The notes below the pieces were generated by a model that did not search any database, had not been told where the DNA came from, and worked only from the letters and a program-made list of their open reading frames with translations. A program made the translations under genes and the position numbers. Shown here one piece after another: positions 16,487 through 26,607 of a stretch of 64,000 bases of DNA; positions within the stretch are counted from its first letter, which is position 1; each line of letters begins with the position of its first letter. Origin of the DNA: Amphritea opalescens (GTDB taxonomy: Bacteria > Pseudomonadota > Gammaproteobacteria > Pseudomonadales > Balneatricaceae); the NCBI RefSeq assembly GCF_003957515.1, contig NZ_RQXW01000002.1, forward strand, positions 186,001 to 250,000, given 5' to 3'.

Positions 16487-17869
16487 TTACAGCATTCTTA
16501 CTTTAAAGCGGCGACCCTTGATCTTGCCATCGAGTAGTCGACTATGGGCTTTACGGGCTTCTTCACGCTTGACGGCGACATAGGCAGCGTAATCGTAGAT
16601 ATTGATTTTACCCACCGCGCTGCCATCTATACCGGCTTCACCGGTGAGTGCGCCTAGGATGTCTCCGGGACGTATCTTATCCTTTCGACCACCGGCGATG
16701 CAGAGTGTGCGCATCACCGGTTTAACGGGCTCTTCAGAGCTGGTTTTTTTCAGGCTGCTGAGGGATTTAGTCTCGAGCGTCTGCGACAGGTATTCGCTGA
16801 TGATATCCATCTTGTACTGTTCAGAATCTCGGAACAGGCTGATAGCCATACCCTCTTTGCCGGCGCGGCCAGTACGACCGATACGGTGAACGTAGATCTC
16901 TGGATCACGGGGGAGGTCGTAGTTGATCACCAGTGATAGATCACTGATATCCAGTCCACGGGCGGCGACATCGGTGGCGATCAGAATAGTGTTACTGCGG
17001 TTGGAAAACTGCACTAATACCTGATCGCGGTCGCGTTGGTCGAGATCGCCGTGTAACGCGGCGGCAAAGTAGCCGAGCCCGCGCAGGTGTTCGGAGACTT
17101 CACGGCACTGATCTTTGGTGTTACAGAAGATCACGGTCGATTCTGGATTAAAGTGGCTGAGAATGCGCGCCAATGCTTCAGGTTTCTTAGTTTGCTCGAG
17201 GGCGTAGAAAGATTGCTCGATCTGGCTGGTGCTGTGCACCGCTTCGACGGTGACCTCCACTGGATCACGCTGCAGGTCGGCGCTGAGTTTCTTAATCCCA
17301 TCGGGATAGGTGGCCGAAAACAGCAGGGTTTGACGCTGCTTAGGTGTGTGGTTGATCACCCCTTCAATCTGCTCATAAAAACCCATGTCGAGCATACGGT
17401 CAGCTTCATCGAGCACCACGGTGCCACAACGGGATAGGTCGAGCTTACCTTTGCGGATCAGATCCTGAATTCGGCCGGGTGTGCCAACGATAATATGTGC
17501 GCCATGTTCCAGTGAGCCTATTTGTGGGCCGACGGATTGGCCACCACAGAGAATCACCAGTTTCAGGTTGTCTTTAAAGCGTGCTAGCCGACGAATCTCC
17601 TGTGCCACCTGGGTGCTGAGTTCCCGCGTAGGGCAGATAACGAGCGCCTGAGTGCCGAAATCCCGCTGATTGATATTTAATAGCAAGCCGATGGCGAAGG
17701 CGGCGGTTTTACCACTACCGGTTTTTGCTTTGGCAATTAGATCTTTGCCGTCTAGCACATGCGGCAGGCTGCGGGCCTGAATGGGGGTCATCTCGTTATA
17801 GCCAAGGTCAGCAAGGTTGCTAAGCATGGTAGGAGGTAGGTTCAGGGAGGAAAAAGCGGTATCAGACAC
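16487..17869 (-). CDS. dbpA: ATP-dependent RNA helicase DbpA
   Basis: A DEAD-box helicase of 460 aa with all core motifs: Q motif region (TPIQARSLP, 28-36), GSGKT (51-55), PTREL (80-84), DEAD (154-157), SAT (185-187) and the second-lobe motif HRIGRTGRAG. The C-terminal 75 residues form the RNA-recognition-like domain specific to DbpA (DKIRPGDILGALTGEAGI ... INIYDYAAYVAV ... KGRRFKVRML), which binds hairpin 92 of 23S rRNA. Role: late assembly of the 50S subunit. That specific tail distinguishes it from RhlB, SrmB or RhlE. Confidence 0.95.
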   Translation of the reverse strand: MSDTAFSSLNLPPTMLSNLADLGYNEMTPIQARSLPHVLDGKDLIAKAKTGSGKTAAFAIGLLLNINQRDFGTQALVICPTRELSTQVAQEIRRLARFKDNLKLVILCGGQSVGPQIGSLEHGAHIIVGTPGRIQDLIRKGKLDLSRCGTVVLDEADRMLDMGFYEQIEGVINHTPKQRQTLLFSATYPDGIKKLSADLQRDPVEVTVEAVHSTSQIEQSFYALEQTKKPEALARILSHFNPESTVIFCNTKDQCREVSEHLRGLGYFAAALHGDLDQRDRDQVLVQFSNRSNTILIATDVAARGLDISDLSLVINYDLPRDPEIYVHRIGRTGRAGKEGMAISLFRDSEQYKMDIISEYLSQTLETKSLSSLKKTSSEEPVKPVMRTLCIAGGRKDKIRPGDILGALTGEAGIDGSAVGKINIYDYAAYVAVKREEARKAHSRLLDGKIKGRRFKVRML

Positions 17870-17976
17870 AGTTGTACTCGGAATCAGGATTCAATTGGCC
17901 GCCAGTATACCTGATACGCACGGCTATCGCTGCTTTGTTAAGCCTGTTGTTCACTTAATGAGCAGTAAAGTTGAGG

Positions 17977-18816
17977 CTAAAGGCGCTGATCTAACGCGCT
18001 CACGCTTGGCGTCAGAAAGGCGCTAATATCACCATCGAGTTTTAAGCTAAGGAGTTCATCGGCGCGGGTTTTTCCGTGGGTGATGGCGGCAATAGGGATG
18101 TTTCGTTGCGCGGCTTGTTTACAGAAGCGAAAGCCGGAATACACCATCAGGGAAGAGCCGATAACGAGTAACGCATCAGCTTTTTCTAAGCTATCGAGGG
18201 CGCTAAATACCCGTTCTTTAGGGACATTATCGCCAAAAAATACCACATTGGGTTTGAGCATGCCGCCACAGGCAGCGCAGCCGGTGACTTTAAAACGGCC
18301 AAAGTCGACCCCTTCTAAGTCGGCATCGCCATCTGGTGCGGCACTGGCGGTATAGTGAGCAAACGCTGGATTTTCAGCCGCCATCTGCTGGTGTATCTGG
18401 TTGCGATCATGCAGTTGTTGGCAGTCCATACAGATTACCTGATCGGAGCGGCCATGAAGGTCAATCACCTGTTGCTGGCCAGCCAGTTGATGTAACCGGT
18501 CTACGTTCTGGGTGACCAGTTGCGGACAGTAGCCTTTCTGTTCCAGTTGCTGCAGGCTGTTATGTACACTATTGGGCCGAGCATTGGCCATTAACGGCCA
18601 GCCTATCAGGCTGCGGGCCCAGAAACGCTGGCGGGTCGCGTGGCTGGTGAGAAAGTCCCGATGCTGCACCGGCGGTTGGCGTTTCCACTGACCATTGCTA
18701 TCGCGGTAGTCGGGAATGCCCGATTGGGTACTGCAACCGGCACCGGTCAAGATAAACAGGCGTGGATGCTGGTGGATAAAATCGGTTAATGGTTGTGCGT
18801 TTGGCTGTGATGTCAT
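17977..18816 (-). CDS. NAD-dependent protein deacylase, sirtuin family (class II-like)
   Basis: A 279-aa Sir2 protein. Motifs in order: GAGCST (25-30), IPDYRD (34-39), TQNVDRLH (102-109), the catalytic His in DLHGRSD (H121), and four zinc cysteines (C129, C132, C180, C183), then NVVFFGDNVP and VIGSSLMVYSGFRF. The long spacer between the zinc pairs and the SIRT4-like wording (GVDFGRFKV) fit the class II branch rather than E. coli CobB. It would remove acyl groups from lysines using NAD. It reads the same way as dbpA, 107 bp upstream of it, and lies behind the glcB terminator. Confidence 0.88.
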   Translation of the reverse strand: MTSQPNAQPLTDFIHQHPRLFILTGAGCSTQSGIPDYRDSNGQWKRQPPVQHRDFLTSHATRQRFWARSLIGWPLMANARPNSVHNSLQQLEQKGYCPQLVTQNVDRLHQLAGQQQVIDLHGRSDQVICMDCQQLHDRNQIHQQMAAENPAFAHYTASAAPDGDADLEGVDFGRFKVTGCAACGGMLKPNVVFFGDNVPKERVFSALDSLEKADALLVIGSSLMVYSGFRFCKQAAQRNIPIAAITHGKTRADELLSLKLDGDISAFLTPSVSALDQRL

Positions 18817-18920
18817 GGGTCTAGTGTAGTCGCTAGATCCATTGAGACCAATGAAAAGCTTGGTAATTACTCAGCTTTCTCTTTAGCGGTGGATACTGTG
18901 GGCTGCTTTGCGAGCGCGAA

Positions 18921-18947
18921 AAAAAACCGCGTCGGGCGCGGTTTTTT
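18921..18947. terminator. Intrinsic terminator after glcB (bidirectional)
   Basis: An 11-bp perfect stem AAAAAACCGCG (18921-18931) with CGCGGTTTTTT (18937-18947) and five-base loop. It lies 20 bp after the glcB stop codon and ends in T/A runs on both strands. Confidence 0.92.
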
Positions 18948-18967
18948 CATCAGTGAAGCGCTAGAGC

Positions 18968-21145
18968 CTACGCGCTCTGCTTGGCCTTCGCTTCTAGGCG
19001 ACGACGGTGCAGAACGGGCTCGGTATAACCATTTGGCTGAATCCGGCCTTGGATGACGAGTTCTAATGCCGCCTGGAAGGCAATGCTATCATCGAAGTTC
19101 GGTGCCATCGGCTGGTACAGCGGATCGGCTTCGTTCTGGCGATCAACCACAGCCGCCATGCGCTGCATGGTTTCCATGACCTGCGCTTCGGTACAGATAT
19201 TGTGATGTAACCAGTTAGCGATATGCTGGCTGGAGATCCGCAGTGTTGCACGGTCTTCCATCAGGCCGACATCGTTGATATCCGGTACTTTAGAGCAGCC
19301 AACGCCCTGATCGATCCAGCGCACTACATAGCCTAGGATACCCTGAGCATTGTTGTCTAACTCGTTCTGAATCTCTTCAGTCGACCAGTTAGTATCGCTA
19401 GCGACGGGGATGGTCAGAATATCATCAAGGCTGGCGCGAGGACGGCTTTTTAGCTCTTCCTGACGGGCGAAGACATCTACCTTGTGGTAGTGCAATGCGT
19501 GCAGGGCAGCCGCCGTTGGTGATGGTACCCAAGCGGTATTGGCACCGGATAGCGGATGCGCGATCTTAGCGGTCAGCATGTTAGCCATCTGATCAGGGAT
19601 AGCCCACATACCTTTACCGATCTGCGCACGTCCTTGCAGGCCACAAGCGAGGCCATTATCGACGTTCCAGTCTTCATAAGCGCCGATCCATGCAGCGGCT
19701 TTCATTTCGCCTTTGCGGATCATCGGGCCCGCTTCCATTGAGGTATGGATCTCGTCACCGGTGCGGTCGAGGAAGCCGGTGTTAATAAAGACCACACGGT
19801 CTTTGGCCGCGCGGATACACTCTTTCAAGTTAACCGTGGTGCGGCGTTCTTCGTCCATGATGCCCATCTTGATGGTGAAGCGGGGCAAGCCTAAAACGGT
19901 TTCAATACGACCGAACAGAGTATCGGCAAACGCCACCTCTTCTGGGCCGTGCATCTTCGGTTTTACAATATAGATGGAGCCGGTGGTGGTGTTGCTAAAC
20001 TGACCGGTGCCCTTAACATCGTGAATTGAGATCAGGCTAGTCAGCATGCCGTCGAGGATGCCTTCAGGGATCTCGTTGCCGTCTTTGTCGAGAATCGCAT
20101 TGTTCGTCATTAGATGGCCAACATTACGGACAAACATCAGACTGCGGCCTTTCAGACGCACGTCAGAGCCATCAACGCCAGTATATTGGCGATCAGGGTT
20201 CATGCTACGGGTGAAGGTTTTTCCGCCCTTGGTGACAGCTTCGGTAAGGTCGCCTTTCATCAGGCCGAGCCAGTTTTTGTAAGCGACGACTTTATCTTCA
20301 GCATCAACGGCGGCCACGGAGTCTTCACAGTCCATGATCGCGGTGAGAGCGGCTTCGACGATAATATCACTTACCCCAGCGGCATCGGTGGCGCCGGTCT
20401 GGCTGCTGCGATCGATTTGAATATCCAGATGCAGGCCGTTGTGTTTTAGCAGGATGGCGTTCGGTGTAGAGGCTTCGCCGTTATAACCGATCAGCTGTGC
20501 TTCATCTTGCAAGCTGGTTTCCGTGCCATTTGTCAGGGTAACGACCAGTTTGCCATGTTCAATGCTATAGCGGACCGCGTCTTTATGGCAGCCATTAACG
20601 AGTGGGGCTACTTCATTCAGCACGTTACGGGCGAATTCGATAACCTTTGCGCCGCGAACGGGGTTATAGCTAGCGGTGATCTCTGCGCCATCATCGTCGG
20701 CGATAGCATCGGTGCCGTAGAGGGCATCGTACAAACTACCCCAGCGAGCGTTCGCCGCATTCAGGGCGAAACGGGCGTTCATCACGGGCACAACCAGCTG
20801 TGGTCCGGCCATGGTAGCCATCTCTGGATCGACATTGCTGGTGGTGGCTGAGAAATCGTCGCCTTCAGGTAGCAGGTAGTCGATCTCTTTTAGAAAGGTT
20901 TTATAGGCCTCGAGATCGAAGCCGTTAGCGCGGTTTTCACGGTGCCAGCTATCAATCTGTTCTTGAATGGCATCCCGTTTTGCCAGCAGCTCACGGTTTT
21001 TAGGTGCTAGGTCGTGGACAATGCTGTCCAGTCCTGCCCAGAACTGCTCTTCGTTGACGCCAGTGCCAGGAATAACCTGCTGGTTAACAAAATTGTAGAG
21101 AACTTCAGCAACCTGCAGGCCGCCTGTTTGTATCCGTTGACTCAT
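18968..21145 (-). CDS. glcB: Malate synthase G
   Basis: Condenses glyoxylate with acetyl-CoA to malate, for growth on two-carbon compounds or glycolate. The 725-aa length is that of the large, single-domain G form (E. coli 723 aa). The N-terminus [20 protein letters not shown] matches that form. The active-site segment [13 protein letters not shown] near residue 630 contains the catalytic aspartate. The frame extends five codons further to ATG 21160; the inner ATG at 21145 is preferred because homologues start there. It is monocistronic: a repeated 7-mer lies upstream (21176-21227) and a strong terminator follows. Confidence 0.96.
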   Translation of the reverse strand: MSQRIQTGGLQVAEVLYNFVNQQVIPGTGVNEEQFWAGLDSIVHDLAPKNRELLAKRDAIQEQIDSWHRENRANGFDLEAYKTFLKEIDYLLPEGDDFSATTSNVDPEMATMAGPQLVVPVMNARFALNAANARWGSLYDALYGTDAIADDDGAEITASYNPVRGAKVIEFARNVLNEVAPLVNGCHKDAVRYSIEHGKLVVTLTNGTETSLQDEAQLIGYNGEASTPNAILLKHNGLHLDIQIDRSSQTGATDAAGVSDIIVEAALTAIMDCEDSVAAVDAEDKVVAYKNWLGLMKGDLTEAVTKGGKTFTRSMNPDRQYTGVDGSDVRLKGRSLMFVRNVGHLMTNNAILDKDGNEIPEGILDGMLTSLISIHDVKGTGQFSNTTTGSIYIVKPKMHGPEEVAFADTLFGRIETVLGLPRFTIKMGIMDEERRTTVNLKECIRAAKDRVVFINTGFLDRTGDEIHTSMEAGPMIRKGEMKAAAWIGAYEDWNVDNGLACGLQGRAQIGKGMWAIPDQMANMLTAKIAHPLSGANTAWVPSPTAAALHALHYHKVDVFARQEELKSRPRASLDDILTIPVASDTNWSTEEIQNELDNNAQGILGYVVRWIDQGVGCSKVPDINDVGLMEDRATLRISSQHIANWLHHNICTEAQVMETMQRMAAVVDRQNEADPLYQPMAPNFDDSIAFQAALELVIQGRIQPNGYTEPVLHRRRLEAKAKQSA

Positions 21146-21175
21146 AATGTACTGCCCCATTTGTAATCGTCCAAC

Positions 21176-21227
21176 ATCCGGTGCGAGGCAACCGGATCAG
21201 GTGATTTTTTGTATGCCGCAATCCGGT
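21176..21227. promoter_or_regulatory. Repeated ATCCGGT element upstream of glcB
   Basis: ATCCGGT (21176-21182) and ACCGGAT (21191-21197) form a perfect 7-bp inverted repeat with an 8-base spacer, and ATCCGGT recurs at 21221-21227. The pair lies 31-52 bp before the glcB start. It could be an operator for a regulator or a hairpin in the 5' leader. No known regulator consensus was matched. Confidence 0.45.
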
Positions 21228-21390
21228 GGCTGGTCTCAGCGCTCTCGGTGTTTTGGCTTGTGCGTCGCAACAATATCGCACTTTGCCATGCCTGTCCCCT
21301 AAAGCACGGCTAAAGTATGAAGCTTATGCAGGGTATTCATTTCACATCGTGGGAAAGCGGCTGGGTGAACTTAAAAGGGTAACCCTAGAT

Positions 21391-21425
21391 AAGCAAAAAG
21401 CCGCCATCGGCAGCTTTTTTAAAGG
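21391..21425 (-). terminator. Intrinsic terminator after the DUF4870-like gene
   Basis: A stem AAAAAGC (21395-21401) with GCTTTTT (21413-21419) and extra pairing inside. Read on the minus strand it lies 25 bp after the DUF4870-like stop codon and ends in five T. Upstream of it, 21146-21390 holds the glcB leader and no gene. Confidence 0.75.
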
Positions 21426-21444
21426 GTAAATCGGTGGCGGTCTA

Positions 21445-21795
21445 TCAGAACAGCCAGCTGCTAGGTTTCGGCAGCGGTTGCTGTTTTTCCAGTGCGCTCA
21501 GGCCTTTGATACAACGAACAATAAACCAGATTACATTTAAGATAAGAATCAGGAAACCAATCAGAATTGAGGTCGTGATGATGCCGATGATTGCAAAGAG
21601 TAGTCCTATCCAAAAGGTACGGATCTGCCATTGGTAATGACTTTTTAGCCATTCAGGGGCATCGTTTTTGTAAACATAGGCCATCACCAATCCAACCAAG
21701 CCGGTGATACCGAATATGAGGCTGGCTAAATAGAGAATATAGATAATCTTTGCGTTACTGCCTTTTTCGGTCGATGGATTGCTAACTTGATTCAT
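21445..21795 (-). CDS. DUF4870-like membrane protein
   Basis: A 116-aa integral membrane protein. Three hydrophobic stretches are visible: residues about 18-38 (IIYILYLASLIFGITGLVGL), 60-80 and 80-95. The motif YVYKNDAPEWLKSHYQWQIRT between the first two and the C-terminal RCIKGL...P.P.SWLF are typical of the DUF4870-like family, whose function is unknown. The start at 21795 is chosen because AGGT precedes it and the longer frame would run through the end of the neighbouring thioesterase gene. It begins 23 bp after that gene, so cotranscription is likely. Confidence 0.75.
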   Translation of the reverse strand: MNQVSNPSTEKGSNAKIIYILYLASLIFGITGLVGLVMAYVYKNDAPEWLKSHYQWQIRTFWIGLLFAIIGIITTSILIGFLILILNVIWFIVRCIKGLSALEKQQPLPKPSSWLF

Positions 21796-21818
21796 TTGGT
21801 TACCTGTGTGATTAAAGA

Positions 21819-22232
21819 TTAAGAAATTTTTTCTCGGATACTGTCCGGCAGCGGCACGGAACGGCCGGTTTTGTGATCCATCCACACGACTTTGGAATAA
21901 CCTTCGCTGCAGATTAGATCGGGTTCGTCGGTGGTGCTGAGTTCGTACCAGGTCATAAAACTACTGCGGCCGATCTCACCGACAAAAATATTTATGTTAA
22001 CGGTGGCTGGATAGATGATGGGCCGAAGAAAGGTGCAGCCCACATTTATAACCACCGGATCGATGCCGTTGCCATCGACGGAGGCTCCCAGTGCCGCGAG
22101 CAACTGTACCCGAGCTTCTTCTAAATAACGCATATAGAGTGCGTTGTTAACATGGCCGTAAGCATCCATGTCACCCCAGCGCACGGCTATCTGACATTGA
22201 TGTAGTTGTCGGCGATTCTGGTTGTCACTCAT
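21819..22232 (-). CDS. Acyl-CoA thioesterase, hotdog fold (4HBT/YbgC-FadM type)
   Basis: A 137-aa single-hotdog protein. The active-site segment VRWGDMDAYGHVNNALYMRY (about 17-36) carries the aspartate and histidine-asparagine pair of the 4-hydroxybenzoyl-CoA thioesterase superfamily. Members hydrolyse acyl-CoA thioesters; chain-length preference is not predictable from the sequence. It is the middle gene of a minus-strand run mscK, thioesterase, DUF4870-like, beginning 44 bp after mscK. Confidence 0.85.
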   Translation of the reverse strand: MSDNQNRRQLHQCQIAVRWGDMDAYGHVNNALYMRYLEEARVQLLAALGASVDGNGIDPVVINVGCTFLRPIIYPATVNINIFVGEIGRSSFMTWYELSTTDEPDLICSEGYSKVVWMDHKTGRSVPLPDSIREKIS

Positions 22233-22276
22233 GGTAAAGATCTCTTTGTTTTCATTGTTATAGCATCAATATTAAC

Positions 22277-25200
22277 TTATTTTGGCGCAACATTGCCGCT
22301 ATTTTTATCGTTACCCTGCTCGGTGTCATTACTTCTTAGGTGAAGATCCAGTTGCGGAAAGGCAATCTCAATATCGTGTTCTTTAAACAATTGATCAATG
22401 GTGCGGTGCAGATCATGGGTTGCTTGATTGCGTTTATCCATCGAGCTGATATAAGCCCGCAGTTCGAAATCGAGGGTGCTATTGCCGAAGGACAAAAAGT
22501 AAGCCAGTGGGGCGGGTTCTGAGAGCACGTTTTTGTTGACGGCGGCGGCTTGCAGTAATAATTCGGTGACCAGCCCAGTATCGGAGCCATAAGCGACGCC
22601 TACCGGCACAATAATACGGGTGATAGGATCGGTGAGTGACCAGTTGATAAGCTGGTCGGTGATAAAGGTTTTATTGGGGATGATCACCTCTTTGCGGTCC
22701 CAATCGGTAATGGTGGTGGCGCGGATATGAATCCGGCTGACATTACCGGTGACACCGCCGATGGTGATGGTGTCGCCAATACGGATCGGTTTTTCAAATA
22801 GAATAATCAGACCGGAAACAAAGTTGGCGACGATCTCCTGTAGGCCAAATCCAAGGCCGACCCCCATGGCTGCGATGAGCCACTGCAGCTTGCCCCACTC
22901 GAGGCCGAGAAAGTTAAGGAAGCTGACGAGACCGACAATATACAGTGAGTATTTCAGCAAAGTGGAGATGGCAAAACCGGTACCGGGCGCCAGTGGCAGA
23001 TAGTTCAGTACCAATAACTCAAAGAGCCCCGGCAGGTTACGGGCTGCAACGAAGGTGATGTAGAGCGCAGCAAGGGCAAAAATAATCTGCTTAAGGGTAA
23101 TAAAGCTAAGTACGTCACTCTCACCGCTGCCGGTTGACCAAAGGGTGACGGAATCCAGTATGTCGAGCGCGGGAAGTGTCCAGCCAAGGGTAAGCCATGC
23201 CAAGGTGATAAAGATCAGTGCGGTCACTGTTTTAAGCAGCATATGACCCTGATCAGAGATGGTTTGAATGTCGATGAAGTTCTCTTGCACCGGTGGTGAA
23301 TCGGTGGGTTCTTCTCGAGCAGCGAGACTCTCGGCTCGGCGAGCTAATGCATGGCTAAAGGAGAGCTTTCGTTCTTCTATCAAGAGCCAGCGGCGACCTA
23401 GATTAAAGATCAGATAGGAGAGAATCGCGATACATACCAGTAGAAAGACCAGCCCCGTCAGAATGCTGGCTGAGAGTATATAGCCCCATAAAATGAGGCC
23501 GGCCATGGCAATATTAAAGCTGATGATAAAGCCCATCCAAAGGCCGGCGTTACTCCAAAGCTGTGATTGGTTTGGGTTGTTTTTGGGGATCGCGCGCCAC
23601 AAGCTGATCCAGAAGAGGGCGAAGCTTAGGGCGACGCCGAGTAGGATTAGCCGTGTAGGGCCCGCAATAATTACCTCCTGAGTGCTGGTGTCGAGTATCA
23701 ACAACAGCGCAATCAGTGGCGTGTTGATCCAGAACAGTACTCGCAGCCGCTTCCTTAGGGAGCTAGTGGTGTGCTCGGGTAGGCCAAACTGCCCTTGTAG
23801 TAAGCCATAGGGTTGTTGCATCCAGCGCATGAAGATCAAGTAGAGCCAGCTGATAAAGGCAGTGATATAGAGTGGGTTACTGATCGAACTTGTCTCGCCA
23901 AATTGACGGCCTAGGATGTAGAGGAAGAGCGGAATGGGCAGTGCCACCAAGGGGCCATACAGCAACGGACGGAGGGTGTGGCGAATATGATCTTCAGTGA
24001 CATTGCCAATCTGCTTACACCACAAAGCCTGGCGCTGGTTTAGGTAGCGACGACAGAAGAGGGCGAGCGGTAACGTGATCATCAGCGAGCCTAAGGGCCA
24101 ACCTATTTTACTGCTTAACTGGCTAAAATGAGGGCGCAGTAAGAAGGGCAGTTCATCGGTCAATGCTGCAAAGCCTTGAATGATTTGTCTAGGCCATTCA
24201 AGGGAGATAGGGTCGGTGCTGGGCAACCACAGAAGGTGCTTATTAAATAGCGCTCGGTTACTGATGAGTTGGGCGTTGAATTGATCCTGAATCAACAGTA
24301 ATTGTGATAACTCGCTGATGAGTTTCTGTTGTAGTGAGCGTTGCTGGGATACTAGCTCGACGAGGTTTTTGTTGAGTTGCTGGAGTTTTTTTTGTTGGGT
24401 CGGCGATAACGTCTCTAGTTCGGCTGGCGGAAGTACCGGCTGACTGAGGGTTAGCTGGCTGAACTGCAACTCTTTGAGGCGGGTTTTCGTGTTTTCAGGG
24501 TTGAGCGGTTTGGGCAGTTGTTGGATATGTTTACGGATCTCTGAACCGGTATAGCCCATGCCGAGTTCAAGCTGTGATTGGATCGCTTGATAGGTTTGGC
24601 GGACTATCTGTAGCTGCTGTTCTAGCTGTTTACGTCGTTGGCTGGTTTGCTCTGCTTCCTCCAGCCCTTGGCGGATGATGTCGGCGGTGTCATTGTTACG
24701 GGTGAGCGCTTGCTGCAATATGGGGTTGTTGTCGGTATCGGATATGGTCACTTGGCTCAGGTTTTTTTCAGCGGTAGCGCGGTCTTCCTGCTGCAAGCGT
24801 TTTTCTGCGTCGTTGATCCAGTTATTGTACTGTTGAATCTGTGTTTGTAACTTTGCTAGGTTGAGACGGGCCAGTTCTGTCCGGCCGGGTAAAACAAGGA
24901 TCTCTAGTTCAGTGACTTCGAGGGTGAGTTCAAGTGCCTTCTGCTGATAGCCGCGTATCTGTGCCCGTAATTGCTGGAGGTCACTGGTCGGCGTTTCAGT
25001 GGTTTTAACGCTGTTGTTCAACTGTTGTTGCAAGGTTAACTGCAGGGTTCGCTTACTCAGTAGTAAGCGGTCACTATCGCGAATGAGCTGCTGTAGGCTG
25101 TCTTGATCTTTTTCCAAGTCGATCAGGCGGGCCTTGGTTTTGACTAATAAGAGTTGCAGGTCACCCTCGGGCACCGTATCAGGGAGGGTTAAAGCGGAGG

Positions 25201-25459
25201 ATGTTGGTTGGCGAGCCTGTTCGAGTTGTTGTGGTTGAGCCTCAATTTCGGCGCGCAGGTTCTGTGTTTGTTGTTCTAGGGCAATAACATCCTGTAGCGC
25301 TTGAATCGCCTGTTGGTAGGCGCTTTTTAGCGGATTGTCTGGGTCGCTGTCATACTGTTGAAACTGGGTCTGAAGACGGTTTAACTCGGTGCTAAAGTCC
25401 GGCGTTTCCGCGAACCCTTTAAGGCTGAATAGTAGAACAAACAGAATGAACAGTCGCAT
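22277..25459 (-). CDS. mscK: Potassium-dependent mechanosensitive channel MscK (KefA/AefA type)
   Basis: A 1060-aa inner-membrane channel. A signal peptide (1-17) leads into a long glutamine-rich periplasmic coiled-coil region (about 20-400), then some eleven hydrophobic segments. The C-terminal MscS domain starts near residue 800: the pore helix and gate region GVGLGFGLQEIVANFVSGL, then FEKPIRIGDTITI and the beta domain with VIIPNKTFITDQLINWSL. Family role: opens under membrane tension to release solutes during osmotic downshock. Length is close to E. coli MscK (1120 aa) and the domain order is the same. The smaller MscM (YjeP) paralogue type is a possible alternative. Confidence 0.88.
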   Translation of the reverse strand: MRLFILFVLLFSLKGFAETPDFSTELNRLQTQFQQYDSDPDNPLKSAYQQAIQALQDVIALEQQTQNLRAEIEAQPQQLEQARQPTSSALTLPDTVPEGDLQLLLVKTKARLIDLEKDQDSLQQLIRDSDRLLLSKRTLQLTLQQQLNNSVKTTETPTSDLQQLRAQIRGYQQKALELTLEVTELEILVLPGRTELARLNLAKLQTQIQQYNNWINDAEKRLQQEDRATAEKNLSQVTISDTDNNPILQQALTRNNDTADIIRQGLEEAEQTSQRRKQLEQQLQIVRQTYQAIQSQLELGMGYTGSEIRKHIQQLPKPLNPENTKTRLKELQFSQLTLSQPVLPPAELETLSPTQQKKLQQLNKNLVELVSQQRSLQQKLISELSQLLLIQDQFNAQLISNRALFNKHLLWLPSTDPISLEWPRQIIQGFAALTDELPFLLRPHFSQLSSKIGWPLGSLMITLPLALFCRRYLNQRQALWCKQIGNVTEDHIRHTLRPLLYGPLVALPIPLFLYILGRQFGETSSISNPLYITAFISWLYLIFMRWMQQPYGLLQGQFGLPEHTTSSLRKRLRVLFWINTPLIALLLILDTSTQEVIIAGPTRLILLGVALSFALFWISLWRAIPKNNPNQSQLWSNAGLWMGFIISFNIAMAGLILWGYILSASILTGLVFLLVCIAILSYLIFNLGRRWLLIEERKLSFSHALARRAESLAAREEPTDSPPVQENFIDIQTISDQGHMLLKTVTALIFITLAWLTLGWTLPALDILDSVTLWSTGSGESDVLSFITLKQIIFALAALYITFVAARNLPGLFELLVLNYLPLAPGTGFAISTLLKYSLYIVGLVSFLNFLGLEWGKLQWLIAAMGVGLGFGLQEIVANFVSGLIILFEKPIRIGDTITIGGVTGNVSRIHIRATTITDWDRKEVIIPNKTFITDQLINWSLTDPITRIIVPVGVAYGSDTGLVTELLLQAAAVNKNVLSEPAPLAYFLSFGNSTLDFELRAYISSMDKRNQATHDLHRTIDQLFKEHDIEIAFPQLDLHLRSNDTEQGNDKNSGNVAPK

Positions 25460-25600
25460 AGGTCATGCCTTCAGGTGATGAAGCTAACTATATAGGGCAA
25501 TTGTCTTGGCACAAGGAATAAGTTGTCAATATGGCCTAGATTATAGGTTAGCCGCGCTTTTTATGCGCTGAGTCGTTGGCTCAGTTTAAGGAAACGTATT

Positions 25601-26557
25601 ATGCCGATGTTAGATGCCAAATGCTTACTTAGCAAATTACCCATCTATAACCAAGAAGAGGTTAACAGTGACGAGTTACTCGAAGAGTATCTCAACTGCT
25701 ACCGATTAAATTCGATTATTCATGCGGGTCATAAGTTATTTGCTACCCAGCAAACGGTGGAAGGCTGTACTTTGTTTGTGCAGCACTACTGCTGCCGAGA
25801 TAAGAGTCGCGGTACGGTCGTGGTGCTGCATGGTTATTTTGATCATGCCGGTTTGTATCGTCATCTGATCGCCTACCTGTTGGAGATCGGCTGGGATGTG
25901 CTGATCTATGATCTGCCCGGTCATGGCTTGTCCCAAGGGCGACCGCTGTTTATCGATAGCTTTACCACCTATGCCCAGCAGTTGACGGCGTTACTCAATA
26001 GTCGTCGAGAGCGTTTGGCTGGACCTTGGGTCTTGTTGGGGCAGAGTACGGGGGCGTCTATTGTGATGGAACAGCAGTTGAAGTTTGGTTACGGTGACTG
26101 GCCGATTCAAGCACAGGTTTTGTTAGCACCCCTGGTGCGGCCCTGCGGTTGGCAAAGTATTGTTAGACAGTATCGTTGGTTACGCCTTTTCAAACGGACA
26201 GTTCCACGTGGTTACGGTTTAAGCTCTGGAGATCAGGCGTTTCTAGCGTTTGTGCGTCAAGGAGACCCGTTGCAGCATCGGCGTGTCCCTGTTCGCTGGG
26301 TCGGGGCGATGTTGCAGTGGATTAACGAGGTAGAACAGGCCGACAGCTTGACCACTCAGCCGCTGTGTATTCAGGGGGTTGAGGATGAAACCGTCGAGTG
26401 GCGGCACAATCTCGGGGTGATTGGGCGGCTTTATCCGGGATTGGAGATTAAGTTGATAGAGAAGGCGCGGCATCATCTTGTCAATGAAACGCCGCCGATC
26501 CGGCTGCAGGTGTTTAATCTGATTAAGGAGCGGTTAAACCCAGAAGACGGGCAGTAA
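25601..26557 (+). CDS. Alpha/beta hydrolase (monoacylglycerol lipase-like, serine aminopeptidase S33 family)
   Basis: A 318-aa alpha/beta hydrolase. The oxyanion region is LHGYFDHAGLYRHL (about 76-89), the nucleophile is the serine of GQSTGA (near 148), and the histidine of EKARHHLVNE is the likely third triad member. DLPGHGLSQG fits lysophospholipase and monoacylglycerol lipase relatives. The first 60 residues lack a signal peptide, so the protein is probably cytosolic. AAGGAAA precedes the ATG. The substrate is unknown. It is convergent with serA through a shared terminator. Confidence 0.82.
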   Translation: MPMLDAKCLLSKLPIYNQEEVNSDELLEEYLNCYRLNSIIHAGHKLFATQQTVEGCTLFVQHYCCRDKSRGTVVVLHGYFDHAGLYRHLIAYLLEIGWDVLIYDLPGHGLSQGRPLFIDSFTTYAQQLTALLNSRRERLAGPWVLLGQSTGASIVMEQQLKFGYGDWPIQAQVLLAPLVRPCGWQSIVRQYRWLRLFKRTVPRGYGLSSGDQAFLAFVRQGDPLQHRRVPVRWVGAMLQWINEVEQADSLTTQPLCIQGVEDETVEWRHNLGVIGRLYPGLEIKLIEKARHHLVNETPPIRLQVFNLIKERLNPEDGQ

Positions 26558-26580
26558 AAAGGCAGCCGAAGCTGCCTTTT
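26557..26580. terminator. Bidirectional terminator, hydrolase / serA
   Basis: A 10-bp perfect stem AAAAGGCAGC (26557-26566) with GCTGCCTTTT (26571-26580) and a CGAA tetraloop, beginning at the stop codon of the hydrolase gene and 28 bp after serA on the other strand. Confidence 0.88.
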
Positions 26581-26607
26581 AGATGAATATCTCTGAGAGC
26601 TATGCAA

